From NCBI RefSeq assembly GCF_000826545.1, contig NZ_CDME01000008.1, positions 558,001-622,000 on the forward strand: a DNA stretch of 64,000 nucleotides, in the 5' to 3' direction. Positions within the stretch are counted from its first letter, which is position 1; every line of letters begins with the position of its first letter. Below, one piece after another: positions 1 to 8,974 of this stretch. This stretch comes from Kibdelosporangium sp. MJ126-NF4 (lineage in GTDB: Bacteria; Actinomycetota; Actinomycetes; Mycobacteriales; Pseudonocardiaceae). Below the pieces are notes generated by a model, which saw only the letters and a list, made by a program, of their open reading frames with translations, was not told the DNA's origin and made no database searches. The position numbers were made by a program, and so were the translations under genes.

Positions 1-2866
1 GAGGAAGCCCACGTTCCCCCTCGATCAGGGAAACCAGTGAACGTTCCGCCGACTGGTTCGCGCTCGTGAACCAGCTGTCACCGGTACTTCCGCGCAACCA
101 GCTGGCGACAAGCAGCTGGCGTGCGGCCACACTGCCCGGCACCGGGTGGATGCGGTGGTCGGTGTCGTCGGGAACCTGGTGCATCCGCTGGGTCATCGCG
201 ACCGCGTGCGTGAACCGGCCCTGCGTCACGGCGATCGCGACCGAACGGTCGAGCAGTAACGCGTCGCCGAGCCGTTCCCCGGCCTGGTCGGCCACGTCGA
301 CAAGGTCCGCGAGCGCCTGTGCGCCGTCGCCGGACAGTTCGGCGGCCATCGCCCGGTGGTGCGCGGCGATCACGGCCTCGTAGCCGTCCCCGGCGGCCTG
401 CGCGACCGACAGCATCTCCCCGGCCAGTTGCAGCCTGCGCCGCACGTTCGCGGGGCCTTCGAGCAGTTGCAGCTCACGGGACATCGCGGTCAGCGCGGGC
501 TTCGCCGTGGTGGGGATGGGACGGTCCAGCCTGGCGAGGCGAGCAAGCAACCGGCCGACTGTGACGTCGTCGATCGCGCTCACCGCCCGTGGCGGCGTCG
601 TGCCGACGAGCATCTCGATCAGCGCGGTGGCCTCGCTGCGCAGTCTTGGCTGGTCGTGGACCACGTCGGCCAACCCGAGCGCGGCCTGCGCGGCCATGTT
701 CAGCCGTCCGTTGTGCAACGCCTGGATCGCACCGTCCAGCAGGGTCTGCTCGCATTCCCTGTCCCCGGCCGCGAGCTGCGCCAGCCCGAGGTTGGTCAAC
801 GCCTCCGCGCGCAGTTCGTGATCGGCTGACGGGACGTGCCGCAATGCCTGGCGGTGCAAGTGAACGGCCTCATGCGCGGCACCGTCCTGGCTGGCCCACG
901 CGGCGGCCCGCCAGCCCCATCGGACAGCCCGCTGATCCCCGTGTGGGATTGCACCGGCCGCGCGGTGATGCGCCATCGTCCTGCTGTATCGGCGCAGTTC
1001 GCCCGCACGGCGGTGTTCGATCGCGTCGGCGAGACGGGTGTGCAGCCAGCGGCGACGTGCGGCACTGGCCTGGTCGTAGAGCGCCCTGCGGACGATGTCG
1101 TGCACGAACCGGTACTCGTGGGTGCCCGGGATTTCCGTGACGAGACGCCTGTGCACGGCGGTGTCCAGCGCTTCGACCGCCTCGCTGTCCGCGAGGTCCG
1201 CGGCTTCGGCGACCAGGTCGAGCTCGAAGCTCGGGCCCGCCGCGGCCGCTGCGCGCAGCAATTGCCTTGCGTTGTGGTCGATCGCGGCCAGCCGTGCGCC
1301 CGTGTACTCACCGGCACCGGACGGCTGGGGCGGTTTGGTGCTGTCCGGATCGCTGTGCCAGCGCAGCAGTTCCAGCAGCAGGAACGTGTTGCCCGCGGTG
1401 TCGGCGACCAGCTCGTCCGGCTGCGGCAGGCCTTCGGTGTCCGGCGCCACCCGGCGGATCAGCGCGCGCACGTCGTTGTCGTCCATCCCCGCCAGCGCGA
1501 TCCGGCGCAGCCAGCCGTCCCGGTCGACGTCGTGGACCGCTGACGCGAAGTGATCCGCCGCGGTTGGACGACGTCCATGTGCTCCCGCGGTCGCCGCGAT
1601 CAGCAACGATGTTCCCCGCCGCAGCCGGGCGACGCGCCGCAGCAGTGTGAACGTCTCGTCGTCGGCCAGATCCAGATCGTCGAGCACCATGTACACCGGT
1701 TGCTCCGACGCCGTTCTGATCAGCAGGTCCGTGCACGCCAGCAGCAGATCGGCCCGTGTGGACGCCATCGGGTTCGCTATCGTGCCCAGCGTCGCCCTGG
1801 CCAGTCGCGGCAGCGCGTCCGCCGGTGTGGCCGTGACGAATCCGCTGACGGCCTCGACGAAAGCCTGGCACGGCACGTCGGACCGCTCGTCGCAGCGGCC
1901 GTACATCACCACACCGCCCGCGACACCGATTCGTTTGGCCAGTTCGGTGACCAGCCGGGTCTTGCCGATGCCCGGTTCGCCGGTGACGAGGACCATGTGG
2001 CTCGCGCCGTCCTCGACCTGCGCCCAGGTTGCCGATAATCGCGCGAGTTCCTGCCGCCGTCCGACGAACGGCGCCGAGCTCTGTGTCCTGGGCGTACGTG
2101 GCCTGGCGGCCGTGACGACCGGGCTGCCGAGCAGTTCCGCGTACGCCGCCTGGGTTTCCGGCGCCGGATCGATCCCGAGCTCCTCGGCCAGCATCCTTCG
2201 TAGTTCGTGGTACGACTTCAGCGCCTCGGCACGGTTGCCCGCGGCGACGTGCGCTGTCATCCGGCAGCGGTGCGCGCTTTCACGCAGCGGCGCACGACGG
2301 ACGGCCTCGTCGGCGAACCTGAGCGCGTTGCGCTCGTCGTGCCGCGCGGACGCGGCGAGGCTGGCGGTTTCCAGCGCTGACACAAGAAGTTCGGCGGTTC
2401 GTTCGCGGACGCCGGTGACCCATTCGCCTTCGTGGTCGGGCAGGAACGGCCGTTCGAGCGTGCCGACGGCCGCGGCGGCAAGGCTTTCCGCGTTGCCGAA
2501 GTCACCACTGGCGAACGCCTCGCCTGCCTGTGCCACTTCGGTTTCGGCGAGTTCCAGGTCGACGCGTGCCCCGGCGGGAAGCTTGAGCAGATACCGGCCG
2601 CCCTGCGCGATGATCGGCGGGCTCGCGCCGATGTCCCCGCCCACAACGAATCCACGGACCCGGCTGACAACGCTGCGCAGCGCGGACGCCCACGTGTCGG
2701 GTAAACCCTCCGGCCACACCGTGTCGGCCAGCTGGTCGCGGCTCGTGCCACCGGCTCGTTCCAGCGTCAGCCGCGCGAACGCGACCTGTGCCTGTGCGCT
2801 GGACAAATGCCGGGGCGGGGCGTCATCACGTTCGATCGTGATGAGACCCGTAAGCCTGATGAGCAT
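1..2866 (-). CDS. SARP/AfsR-type regulator with BTAD, AAA ATPase and TPR-like region (C-terminus cut by window edge)
   Basis: The minus-strand reading frame stays open from an ATG at 2866 to the window edge. The first ~90 residues resemble the OmpR-type winged helix of SARPs (LERAGGTSRDQLADTVWPEG), followed by a bacterial transcriptional activator domain with the usual helical pairs to about residue 250. A STAND/AAA-type ATPase follows, with Walker A GEPGIGKTR near residue 295 and a Walker B-like VLDDLD stretch. The rest is alpha-helical and TPR-like. Proteins of this build (AfsR, LAL-SARP hybrids) are pathway-situated activators, and this one faces away from the biosynthetic operon that starts at 4154, so control of that operon is a reasonable inference. 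The winged helix starts abruptly and may be shortened. The stop lies outside the window. Confidence 0.85.
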   Translation of the reverse strand, partial: MLIRLTGLITIERDDAPPRHLSSAQAQVAFARLTLERAGGTSRDQLADTVWPEGLPDTWASALRSVVSRVRGFVVGGDIGASPPIIAQGGRYLLKLPAGARVDLELAETEVAQAGEAFASGDFGNAESLAAAAVGTLERPFLPDHEGEWVTGVRERTAELLVSALETASLAASARHDERNALRFADEAVRRAPLRESAHRCRMTAHVAAGNRAEALKSYHELRRMLAEELGIDPAPETQAAYAELLGSPVVTAARPRTPRTQSSAPFVGRRQELARLSATWAQVEDGASHMVLVTGEPGIGKTRLVTELAKRIGVAGGVVMYGRCDERSDVPCQAFVEAVSGFVTATPADALPRLARATLGTIANPMASTRADLLLACTDLLIRTASEQPVYMVLDDLDLADDETFTLLRRVARLRRGTSLLIAATAGAHGRRPTAADHFASAVHDVDRDGWLRRIALAGMDDNDVRALIRRVAPDTEGLPQPDELVADTAGNTFLLLELLRWHSDPDSTKPPQPSGAGEYTGARLAAIDHNARQLLRAAAAAGPSFELDLVAEAADLADSEAVEALDTAVHRRLVTEIPGTHEYRFVHDIVRRALYDQASAARRRWLHTRLADAIEHRRAGELRRYSRTMAHHRAAGAIPHGDQRAVRWGWRAAAWASQDGAAHEAVHLHRQALRHVPSADHELRAEALTNLGLAQLAAGDRECEQTLLDGAIQALHNGRLNMAAQAALGLADVVHDQPRLRSEATALIEMLVGTTPPRAVSAIDDVTVGRLLARLARLDRPIPTTAKPALTAMSRELQLLEGPANVRRRLQLAGEMLSVAQAAGDGYEAVIAAHHRAMAAELSGDGAQALADLVDVADQAGERLGDALLLDRSVAIAVTQGRFTHAVAMTQRMHQVPDDTDHRIHPVPGSVAARQLLVASWLRGSTGDSWFTSANQSAERSLVSLIEGERGLP

Positions 2867-2993
2867 TTCCGACCACCCCAGTCGGTTGGGCGATTCGCGC
2901 CCCCTCAGACGCTTGTCCGAGGATCGCCGACCGATATGGGCTCGTCTACCCCTACACCATGAGTTTCTCATGCCCGGTCACGTGAGGTGATCA

Positions 2994-3022
2994 CGCCGGG
3001 TGCCCGATGTGGGCACCCGGCG
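2994..3022 (-). terminator. Perfect 12-bp stem-loop terminator behind the secreted-protein pair
   Basis: CGCCGGGTGCCC at 2994-3005 pairs perfectly with GGGCACCCGGCG at 3011-3022 around a 5-base loop. It lies directly beyond the stop of the minus-strand gene ending at 3029. There is no clear U-tract, which is common for actinobacterial terminators. The stem separates the secreted-protein operon from the SARP gene, whose promoter must lie in 2867-2993. Confidence 0.75.
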
Positions 3023-3028
3023 CGTGTG

Positions 3029-3505
3029 TCACGTACCGCTCTGGCTCATCACGAACGGAACCCCGAAGTGGGCATCGCCCAGGGTGTCGTTGTGGCCGTA
3101 CACGTCGAGGGAGTCAGTGATCCAGTCGTTGCCGTTGAAGCGGACCGTCAGCACTGGCCATTCCTCCTCCGGCACGACGGTGTCGGGGTTGGTGCACTCG
3201 ATGCCACCGTCGACATCCCAACAGTTCCACCGGTCTCCGTCGTAGCCGGAAACGTGCAACTGAGGCGGCAACGAGAGGAAGAGGTGTACGCCGTCCTCGG
3301 TGTACTCGGTGTTGTCCCTCGCGTGCACCTCGAAGCTGTTGCCGCTGAACGGGCTTCCTCGCCAGAGGCCGTCGTCCTCCACGACGATGGCCGCAACCGG
3401 TTCGAACCAGAGCTCGAGCGGCTCGTCCTGTGCGGCGGACGCGGAAGGTGCGATGGTGAGTGTGATCCCCAGCGCGGCGGTTGCCGCGACTGCTTTGCCG
3501 AACAT
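3029..3505 (-). CDS. Small secreted protein, unknown function (paralogue of its neighbour)
   Basis: This is a 158-residue protein with a classic Sec signal peptide (MFGKAVAATAALGITLTI, then an Ala-rich region ending ASAAQ). The acidic mature part contains FLSLPPQLHV, a WxC...GGIEC pair of cysteines and a C-terminal FGVPF motif. All of these recur in the adjacent gene at 3518-3973, so the two are tandem paralogues. The gene starts 12 bases after its partner's stop, so the two are probably co-transcribed, and a strong terminator follows. I do not recognise the family. The two conserved cysteines could form a disulfide. An extracellular role is all that can be inferred. Confidence 0.8.
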   Translation of the reverse strand: MFGKAVAATAALGITLTIAPSASAAQDEPLELWFEPVAAIVVEDDGLWRGSPFSGNSFEVHARDNTEYTEDGVHLFLSLPPQLHVSGYDGDRWNCWDVDGGIECTNPDTVVPEEEWPVLTVRFNGNDWITDSLDVYGHNDTLGDAHFGVPFVMSQSGT

Positions 3506-3517
3506 GTAACCCCTTGG

Positions 3518-3973
3518 TCATGTGCCTGTCGGGTAGCAGATGAACGGCACTCCGAACCGATGGCCGCGGTCGGCGTCGTAGACGTCGAACGAGTCACGGA
3601 CAGTCCGCTCGCAGTCCGGATCGATCCGGATCCGCAGCGACGGCCACTCCGTACCCGGATCCACCTGATCCGGGTTGACGCACTCGATCCCGCCGACGAC
3701 GTCCGTGCAGGTCCAGTTGGCTCCCTCGTGCTCGAGCACGTGCACCTGGGGCGGCAGTGACAGGAAGAGACTGGCGCCGTTGCCGTCCACCGCCGTCGCC
3801 CGGACGGAGAACTCGTTGTACGCCACGTAGTCGTCGCCGTACCAGATGCCGTCCCGGACACGGATGAAAGAGCCCGGTTCCAGCACGACATCGGATCGTC
3901 CTTCGTCGGCTGCCGCGGACGCTGAGCTCGTCAGAACCAGTGCCACGGCCAGTATTGCCGATTTCCGGAACAT
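3518..3973 (-). CDS. Small secreted protein, unknown function (paralogue of its neighbour)
   Basis: This is a 151-residue protein starting at ATG 3973 (MFRKSAILAVALVLTSSAS), with a Sec signal peptide and probable cleavage after ASAAA. The mature region shares with the next gene the motifs FLSLPPQVHV, WTC..VVGGIEC, NPDQVDPGTEWP and FGVPF. It also has extra cysteines (DCERT and FICYP) that the other copy lacks. It is the first gene of a two-gene minus-strand unit and is divergent from the ketosynthase at 4154, with about 180 bp between them for both promoters. No function is recognised. Confidence 0.8.
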   Translation of the reverse strand: MFRKSAILAVALVLTSSASAAADEGRSDVVLEPGSFIRVRDGIWYGDDYVAYNEFSVRATAVDGNGASLFLSLPPQVHVLEHEGANWTCTDVVGGIECVNPDQVDPGTEWPSLRIRIDPDCERTVRDSFDVYDADRGHRFGVPFICYPTGT

Positions 3974-4153
3974 GCCATCACCTCTGTATCGATCCCCAGT
4001 CGCATATCCAGACGTCCTCCGATTCAAAGGGTTGCCTGCCGAGGATGCAAATCGATCACCCGGCCCGGCGCTGTCCGGAATGCCCGTGTGCGTGTTGCGC
4101 CCCGCTTGCGGCGGCCCACGTACAACTTGCCCTGCGAGCAGGAGGGAGCCGAG

Positions 4154-5380
4154 ATGACGGCCAGCGTGGTGATCACCGGGATGGGAGTGGTCACGCCGGC
4201 GGGATGCCGGCTCGACGAGTTCTGGGCAGTGCTGCGCGCGGGCCGTTCGACGGCCGCGGAGCTGACCGGCATGCGACTGGACGAGCACAAGGTCCGCATC
4301 GGCTGCCGTGTCACCGGGTTCGAGCACCTCGACGTTCTCGGCGCCAAGGAGGCACGACGGCTGGACCCGTTCGCGCGGTTCGGCGTCGCCGCGGCGCTGC
4401 AGGCCTACGCCGACGCGGGATCGCCGAGGCCGGACCCCGACCGCGCCGCGATCGTGATCGGCAACGCCGTCGGGGGCAGGCGGACCAGCGACGACGAGAC
4501 CCGCAACTACCACATCGGCGGCCCGGCCAAGGTCAACCCGCTGATGCCGTTGATAAACATGCCGAACGCCGCCGCGGCCGCGCTGAGCATGAAACTGGGG
4601 TGGCACGGACCGGCGCTGACCATCGCCTCCACGTGCGCCAGCGGCGCAGACTCGATCGGCTATGCGCGGATGCTGCTGCAGACCGGTCAGGCCGACGTCG
4701 TGCTCGCCGGTGGCTGCGAGTCGATCATGACCGAGGTCACGCTGGCCGCGTTCGGAAACCTCAACGCCGTCAGCACGAGCCGCAACGACACCCCGGCGAT
4801 CGCGTCCCGGCCGTTCGACAAGGACCGCGACGGGTTCGTGATGGGCGAGGGTGCCGGTTTCGTCGTACTGGAACGCGCCGAGGACGCCCGCGCCCGAGGA
4901 GCCCGGCTGTACGCCGAGGTCGCGGGCTACGCGGCGACCAGTGACGCGTTCCACCTCTCCATGCCCGCGGCCGACGGCGCGGGCGCGGTCGCCGCGATGA
5001 CCAAAGCCATCGCCAATGCGGGGCTTGAGGCGCCCGACATCGTGCACGTCAACGCGCACGGAACCTCGACACCGCACAACGACCGCGCCGAAGCGGTCGC
5101 GCTGCACAAGGTCTTCGGGCCGGACGGCCCGCCGGTGACCTCGACGAAGGGCGTCATCGGGCACCTGATCGGAGCTGCGGGCTCGGTCGAGCTGATCGCC
5201 ACGGTGATGGCCATGCGCGAGTCCGTGGTGCCGCCAACCGCAAACCATGAGCACCTCGAACCGGGAATGCGGATCGACGTCGTGCACGGCCGTCCACGCA
5301 AGGTGGCGGGCGGCCCGGCGCTGTCGAACTCGTTCGGGTTCGGGGGCCACAACGCCTGTCTGGTGGTGAAGCCGGTATGA
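4154..5380 (+). CDS. FabF-like beta-ketoacyl synthase
   Basis: This is a 408-residue thiolase-fold condensing enzyme. The active-site triad is visible: Cys161 in TCASGAD, His302 in NAHGTST and His337 in IGHLIGAAG, with the C-terminal SFGFGGHNA motif. The length matches FabF/KAS II, so it should perform decarboxylative Claisen condensation of an acyl thioester with a malonyl-type extender. ATG 4154 is chosen because a strong AGGAGG-type site precedes it and homology begins there. It is the first gene of a run of ten tightly packed plus-strand genes and overlaps the next by 4 bases. No acyltransferase, ketoreductase or chain-length factor is adjacent, so it probably performs a single extension, perhaps on the carrier-bound product of the genes at 6186-7915 and 10303-11445 (inference). 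Confidence 0.9.
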   Translation: MTASVVITGMGVVTPAGCRLDEFWAVLRAGRSTAAELTGMRLDEHKVRIGCRVTGFEHLDVLGAKEARRLDPFARFGVAAALQAYADAGSPRPDPDRAAIVIGNAVGGRRTSDDETRNYHIGGPAKVNPLMPLINMPNAAAAALSMKLGWHGPALTIASTCASGADSIGYARMLLQTGQADVVLAGGCESIMTEVTLAAFGNLNAVSTSRNDTPAIASRPFDKDRDGFVMGEGAGFVVLERAEDARARGARLYAEVAGYAATSDAFHLSMPAADGAGAVAAMTKAIANAGLEAPDIVHVNAHGTSTPHNDRAEAVALHKVFGPDGPPVTSTKGVIGHLIGAAGSVELIATVMAMRESVVPPTANHEHLEPGMRIDVVHGRPRKVAGGPALSNSFGFGGHNACLVVKPV

Positions 5381-6186
5381 CCCCCACACTGTCGGCGCGG
5401 ACCGTCCGCAAGGTCGACGCGGACGAGCTCGCGACCTACCGTTCCGTTGTCCGCAACGGACTGGCCGCGGGGGATGGCAAAGCGTCCCCGCTGCACGCGT
5501 TCGTGCTCGCCTCACCGGTGATCGACGAGTCGGTCGGGCTGATCGGCGCGGCCACCGCGGACGGCGCACCGCTGGGCCGGGTGCACCTGTCGCAGGAGAT
5601 CCACGTCCGGCGGGCGCTCAGGGCGGACGAGCCGGTCACCGTGGCGCTCGACGTCGTCGGCACCCGCAGGAGCCTGAAAGGCGTCCAGGTGGCGATGAAG
5701 GTCGCGCTGCTCGGCGAGGACGGCGAGCAGTTCGCCGAGTTGATCACCGGAGCGATGCTCGTCGGCGCGGTCGCCCCGGACACCTTCGGTCAGCTCCCGC
5801 CGCATCCCGGCAAGGGCAGCACAGCAGAGCCGACCGTTGTCGCACGGTCGATCGCGCGCGAGACCGTCACCAGGTACGCGTACGCCTCCGGTGACCTCAA
5901 CCCGATTCACCTGGACGACAACGCGGCCAGGGAAGCTGGTTTCGAGCACGGCGTGATCGCACACGGGATGAGCGTGCTCGCTGTCGTGACCGAGGAAGTC
6001 ATCGACCGATACGCGGGCGGCGACGCCGACCGCGTCCGCAGTGTCGGCGCGCGGTTCTCCTCGGCCGTGCTGCCCGAGTCCCCGTTGGAGATCGTGTTGC
6101 AGGAGGACGAGGACTTCGTCCGGTTCTCGTGCAGGACGGCCACTGGTCCCGCTCTCAAAAGCGGCTGGGTCGAGCTGGGGGAGTGA
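5377..6186 (+). CDS. Double-hotdog MaoC-like hydratase/dehydratase
   Basis: This is a 269-residue protein with two hotdog repeats. The second half contains the MaoC hydratase signature YASGDLNPIHLDDNAA, which carries the Asp/His catalytic pair of (R)-specific enoyl hydratases, followed by GFEHGVIAHGM. The N-terminal hotdog lacks the motif, as in two-domain dehydratases. Expected chemistry is hydration or dehydration of a beta-hydroxyacyl or enoyl thioester. It overlaps both neighbours (ATGA with the ketosynthase, TGATG with the ligase), which suggests translational coupling and a role on the condensed thioester. Because no ketoreductase lies inside the operon, its substrate could also be produced by the NmrA-like reductase downstream. 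Confidence 0.85.
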   Translation: MTPTLSARTVRKVDADELATYRSVVRNGLAAGDGKASPLHAFVLASPVIDESVGLIGAATADGAPLGRVHLSQEIHVRRALRADEPVTVALDVVGTRRSLKGVQVAMKVALLGEDGEQFAELITGAMLVGAVAPDTFGQLPPHPGKGSTAEPTVVARSIARETVTRYAYASGDLNPIHLDDNAAREAGFEHGVIAHGMSVLAVVTEEVIDRYAGGDADRVRSVGARFSSAVLPESPLEIVLQEDEDFVRFSCRTATGPALKSGWVELGE

Positions 6187-7658
6187 TGACCACACCATTC
6201 CGTGAGCGGTTCCTCACCCAGGTCAGCCGCAGACCTGGGGCACCGGCGTTGGTCTGGCACGGCGAAGTCACCACGTACGGCGAACTCTACGAACTGGCCG
6301 ACAAGGCACGGGCCCGGCTGGAGTGGGCCGACCTGCGGCCGGGAGAGCCGATCGGCCTGCTGGTCAGGAAGTCCCCGCAGGCGGTCGCGCTCGTGCTCGG
6401 CGCGTTCCTGAGTGGACGCCGGTTCCTGCTGCCGTCGCCCGCGCTCGCCAACTCGGCGCTGACCAGCCTGTTCGCCCAGGCCGGGTGCCGCGCGGTCGTC
6501 GCGCCGGAAGGCGAGCCGGAGTTCACGCCGGATCCCGAGGTCGCGACGGATCCGGTCACATCGTCCGATGTGGACGATGTGCGGTTCATGCTCACCACGT
6601 CCGGCTCGACCGGCCTGCCGAAGATCGTCCCGCTGCCCCAGCAAGGAATCGACCGGTTCGTCGAGTGGGCAGGCGCGGAGTTCGACATCCGGCCGGGCCG
6701 GACCGTGCTGAACTACGCGCCACTGAACTTCGACCTGTGCCTGCTGGACGTCTGGACCACCCTCGCGCACGGCGGCAAGGTCGTGCTGGTCGACCCGGAC
6801 TACGCCGCCAACGGCAGGCACCTGCTGGACATGCTCGTCCGGCACGAGGTCAACGTGATCCAGGCGGTCCCGATGTTCTTCGGCCTGCTGCTGGACATCG
6901 TGCAACCGTCGGTGGACAGGCTGGAGGGCGTCGACCGCGTGATGTTCACCGGCGACGCGATCCCGGACCGCACACTCGCCGAACTACCCAGGTTGTTCCC
7001 CAACGCCGCACTGCACAACATCTACGGCTGCACGGAGACCAACGACAGTTTCATCCACCACCTTGCAGCGGACGCGCCGCCACCGGTCTCGATCGGCACA
7101 CCGCTGCCGGGAGTGCACACGCTGGTGCTCACCGCGGAAGGCACTGTCCTCGATGGACCAGGCACGGGCGAGCTGTACGTGAGCACACCGTTCCAGGCGG
7201 CCGGATACCTCGACAGAACCCGGCACACGGACAAGTTCGTGCCGCACCCGACAGGGGCTGACGACCGGCCGTGGTTCCGCTCGGGCGACCTGGTCAGGCG
7301 CGCGGCGGACGGCAGGGTGTTCCTGATCGGCCGCAGCGACTTCCAGGTCAAGGTGCGGGGTGTCGCGATCAACACCGCCGAGGTCGAGCACGTCCTGCTG
7401 GAGCATCCCGCGGTGCTGGAGGCGGCGGTTGTCGCTGTGCCCGACCCGATCGCGGGCCGCAGGCTGGTGTCCGCGGTGCGGCGAGCCGACGGCAGCAAGC
7501 TCAACAGTCTCGTACTGCGCCAGCACTGCGCACGACGTCTGCCCCAGGCGGCCATCCCGTCGACGATGCACATCCTCGACGAGCCGCTGCCGAAGACATC
7601 GACCGGAAAGGTCGACCGAAACGCATTCGGGAGTACCAGTAAGGGAAGGACGCCATGA
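6186..7658 (+). CDS. Stand-alone adenylation enzyme, probably prolyl-AMP ligase of the pyrrole pathway
   Basis: This is a 490-residue ANL-superfamily enzyme. The AMP-binding core LTTSGSTGLPK, the YGCTETND motif, the FRSGDLV hinge region and the C-terminal lysine in PKTSTGKVDRN are present. The A4 region APLNFDLCLLDVW is characteristic of L-prolyl-carrier ligases (PltF, RedM and CloN4 types), with Asp-Leu-Leu at the first specificity positions. I could not verify the remaining code positions by eye. Expected role is adenylation of L-proline or a close cyclic amino acid and loading of the free carrier protein encoded immediately downstream, whose start overlaps by 4 bases. Together with the flavoenzyme at 10303-11445 this is the usual trio for pyrrole-2-carboxyl-S-carrier formation. 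Confidence 0.82.
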   Translation: MTTPFRERFLTQVSRRPGAPALVWHGEVTTYGELYELADKARARLEWADLRPGEPIGLLVRKSPQAVALVLGAFLSGRRFLLPSPALANSALTSLFAQAGCRAVVAPEGEPEFTPDPEVATDPVTSSDVDDVRFMLTTSGSTGLPKIVPLPQQGIDRFVEWAGAEFDIRPGRTVLNYAPLNFDLCLLDVWTTLAHGGKVVLVDPDYAANGRHLLDMLVRHEVNVIQAVPMFFGLLLDIVQPSVDRLEGVDRVMFTGDAIPDRTLAELPRLFPNAALHNIYGCTETNDSFIHHLAADAPPPVSIGTPLPGVHTLVLTAEGTVLDGPGTGELYVSTPFQAAGYLDRTRHTDKFVPHPTGADDRPWFRSGDLVRRAADGRVFLIGRSDFQVKVRGVAINTAEVEHVLLEHPAVLEAAVVAVPDPIAGRRLVSAVRRADGSKLNSLVLRQHCARRLPQAAIPSTMHILDEPLPKTSTGKVDRNAFGSTSKGRTP

Positions 7659-7915
7659 GCAACGCGGACGCAATCAAGAAGTTCGTCATCGACGAGTTCC
7701 TGCCCGACGTGGCACCGGAGGACCTCGCGGTGGACTACGACCTGCTGGCCGACGGTGTGATCGACAGCCTCGGTCTGCTCAAGCTGATCGCGTGGGTGGA
7801 GGACCACTTCGCGCTGTCGGTGCACGACACCGACCTCGACCCGAACAACTTCCGCAGCGTGCGGGCGATCGACGAGTTCATCGACGACGCGCGCAGCCAG
7901 GTGGCGGGGAGCTGA
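7655..7915 (+). CDS. Free-standing acyl/peptidyl carrier protein
   Basis: This is an 86-residue protein with the phosphopantetheine attachment motif DGVIDSLGLLKL, Ser38 being the predicted attachment residue. The sequence is acidic and four-helix-like, with length typical of discrete PCPs and ACPs. The start overlaps the ligase stop by 4 bases, as in the RedM/RedO and PltF/PltL pairs, so it is the likely acceptor of the adenylated amino acid. The thioester would then be oxidised by the acyl-CoA-dehydrogenase homologue and may be the substrate for the ketosynthase. A different carrier elsewhere would still be needed for the malonyl extender. Confidence 0.9.
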   Translation: MSNADAIKKFVIDEFLPDVAPEDLAVDYDLLADGVIDSLGLLKLIAWVEDHFALSVHDTDLDPNNFRSVRAIDEFIDDARSQVAGS

Positions 7916-7921
7916 CGTCCG

Positions 7922-8974
7922 GTGCATCCCGCGATCATTTCCCTGCTCGACCACCGCCCTGGCATCGACCGGGGCACCTGGCGGTCGCTGTGGGACCAGC
8001 TGGGCGCGGGCGACCTCGACCGAGGTGAGTCCGTCGCCCTGCTGGCCTCACTGGCCACCCGGCTGCCCGACCACGACTCGTTGCGCTCCCTGTTGGCGTC
8101 GTTGAACGAACGGCGCGAGCCGGTCACCGCGGACTGGCCCGGCACGGTCAACATCGTCGGGACCGGCGGTGGCCCGAGGACGTTCAACATCTCGACCGCG
8201 TCGGCGTTCGTGGCGGCCGCGATGGGCGTCAAGGTCGTCAAGACCGGCTCACGCGCGTACACCAGCAGCGTCGGCTCGATCGACCTGCTGGAACGGCTCG
8301 GTGTCGGCCTGACCCGTTCGTACCGGCACACCGAGGACACATTGGACACCTACGGCATCGCGTTCGCCGGGCCGTTCGTGTACCCGACCGAGCTGCTGCG
8401 GATGGCGCGCCTGATCATGCCGTTGAGCCTCAAGCCGTTCGGCCGGTTCGTCAACGCGCTGGGCCCGTTCCTGGCCGCGTTGCCGGTTACCGCGCAGGTC
8501 ACCGGCGTCTCGGTGCACGCGCCCCAGCCGGAACTGCGCAGGCTGGCCGCGGCCGTCAAGGATCGCAAGGTCTGGCTGTGCATGAACGACTCCGGCGCCG
8601 ACGAGCTGTTGGGTTTCGCCGACAACGTGATCTACACCAACGACGAGACCAGCATGATCCGGCTGTGGGCAGGCAGGTTCACCTCGGACAAGGGCACGTT
8701 CGAGGACCTCGCGCCCGCACGGGATCTGGACGGTGTCGCCGACCACTTCCTCGCGGTGATCTCCGGCGAGGCAGGCGAGGTGGTGACCGAGACGATCAGC
8801 CTCAACGCCGCCGCGCTCGCCGTGGCGACCGGCCTGATCGAGGACTGGACGGCCGCGTTCGACGCCGCGCGGGACGCGGTCGTCAGCGGAGCCGCACGTT
8901 CCCTTGTGGACAAGATGCGGACGCCGCACGAGCGCAGGCTTTCCCTCGTACGCAAGGCGGTATCCCATGGCTGA
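7922..8974 (+). CDS. TrpD-like phosphoribosyltransferase with altered acceptor site
   Basis: This is a 350-residue protein starting at GTG 7922. The fold signatures of anthranilate phosphoribosyltransferase are clear: GTGGG at residues 80-84 with TFNIST following, KTGSRAYTSSVGS near 107, and the metal-binding SGADEL pair. Differences from TrpD are marked. GTGGDG is shortened to GTGGGP. KHGNR becomes KTGSR (His to Thr108, Asn to Ser110). The segment between the HHP motif and FNxLGP, which holds the anthranilate-binding arginine, is about eight residues shorter and lacks both histidines. TrpD transfers phosphoribose from PRPP to the anthranilate nitrogen, and here a different amine acceptor is likely (inference). 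It is followed by an overlapping TrpA-like gene, and a second TrpD or TrpE is absent from the window. Confidence 0.85.
   Translation: MHPAIISLLDHRPGIDRGTWRSLWDQLGAGDLDRGESVALLASLATRLPDHDSLRSLLASLNERREPVTADWPGTVNIVGTGGGPRTFNISTASAFVAAAMGVKVVKTGSRAYTSSVGSIDLLERLGVGLTRSYRHTEDTLDTYGIAFAGPFVYPTELLRMARLIMPLSLKPFGRFVNALGPFLAALPVTAQVTGVSVHAPQPELRRLAAAVKDRKVWLCMNDSGADELLGFADNVIYTNDETSMIRLWAGRFTSDKGTFEDLAPARDLDGVADHFLAVISGEAGEVVTETISLNAAALAVATGLIEDWTAAFDAARDAVVSGAARSLVDKMRTPHERRLSLVRKAVSHG

Noticed and set aside
1647..2990. A 447-codon open frame on the plus strand
   Set aside because: It is Ser/Arg-rich with no domain and lies antisense to the SARP/ATPase regulator, whose domains are clear on the minus strand. 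It is a high-GC shadow frame.
3518..5569. A long minus-strand open frame across the ketosynthase gene
   Set aside because: Only its last 151 codons (the secreted protein starting at 3973) have protein character. The rest is antisense to the ketosynthase.
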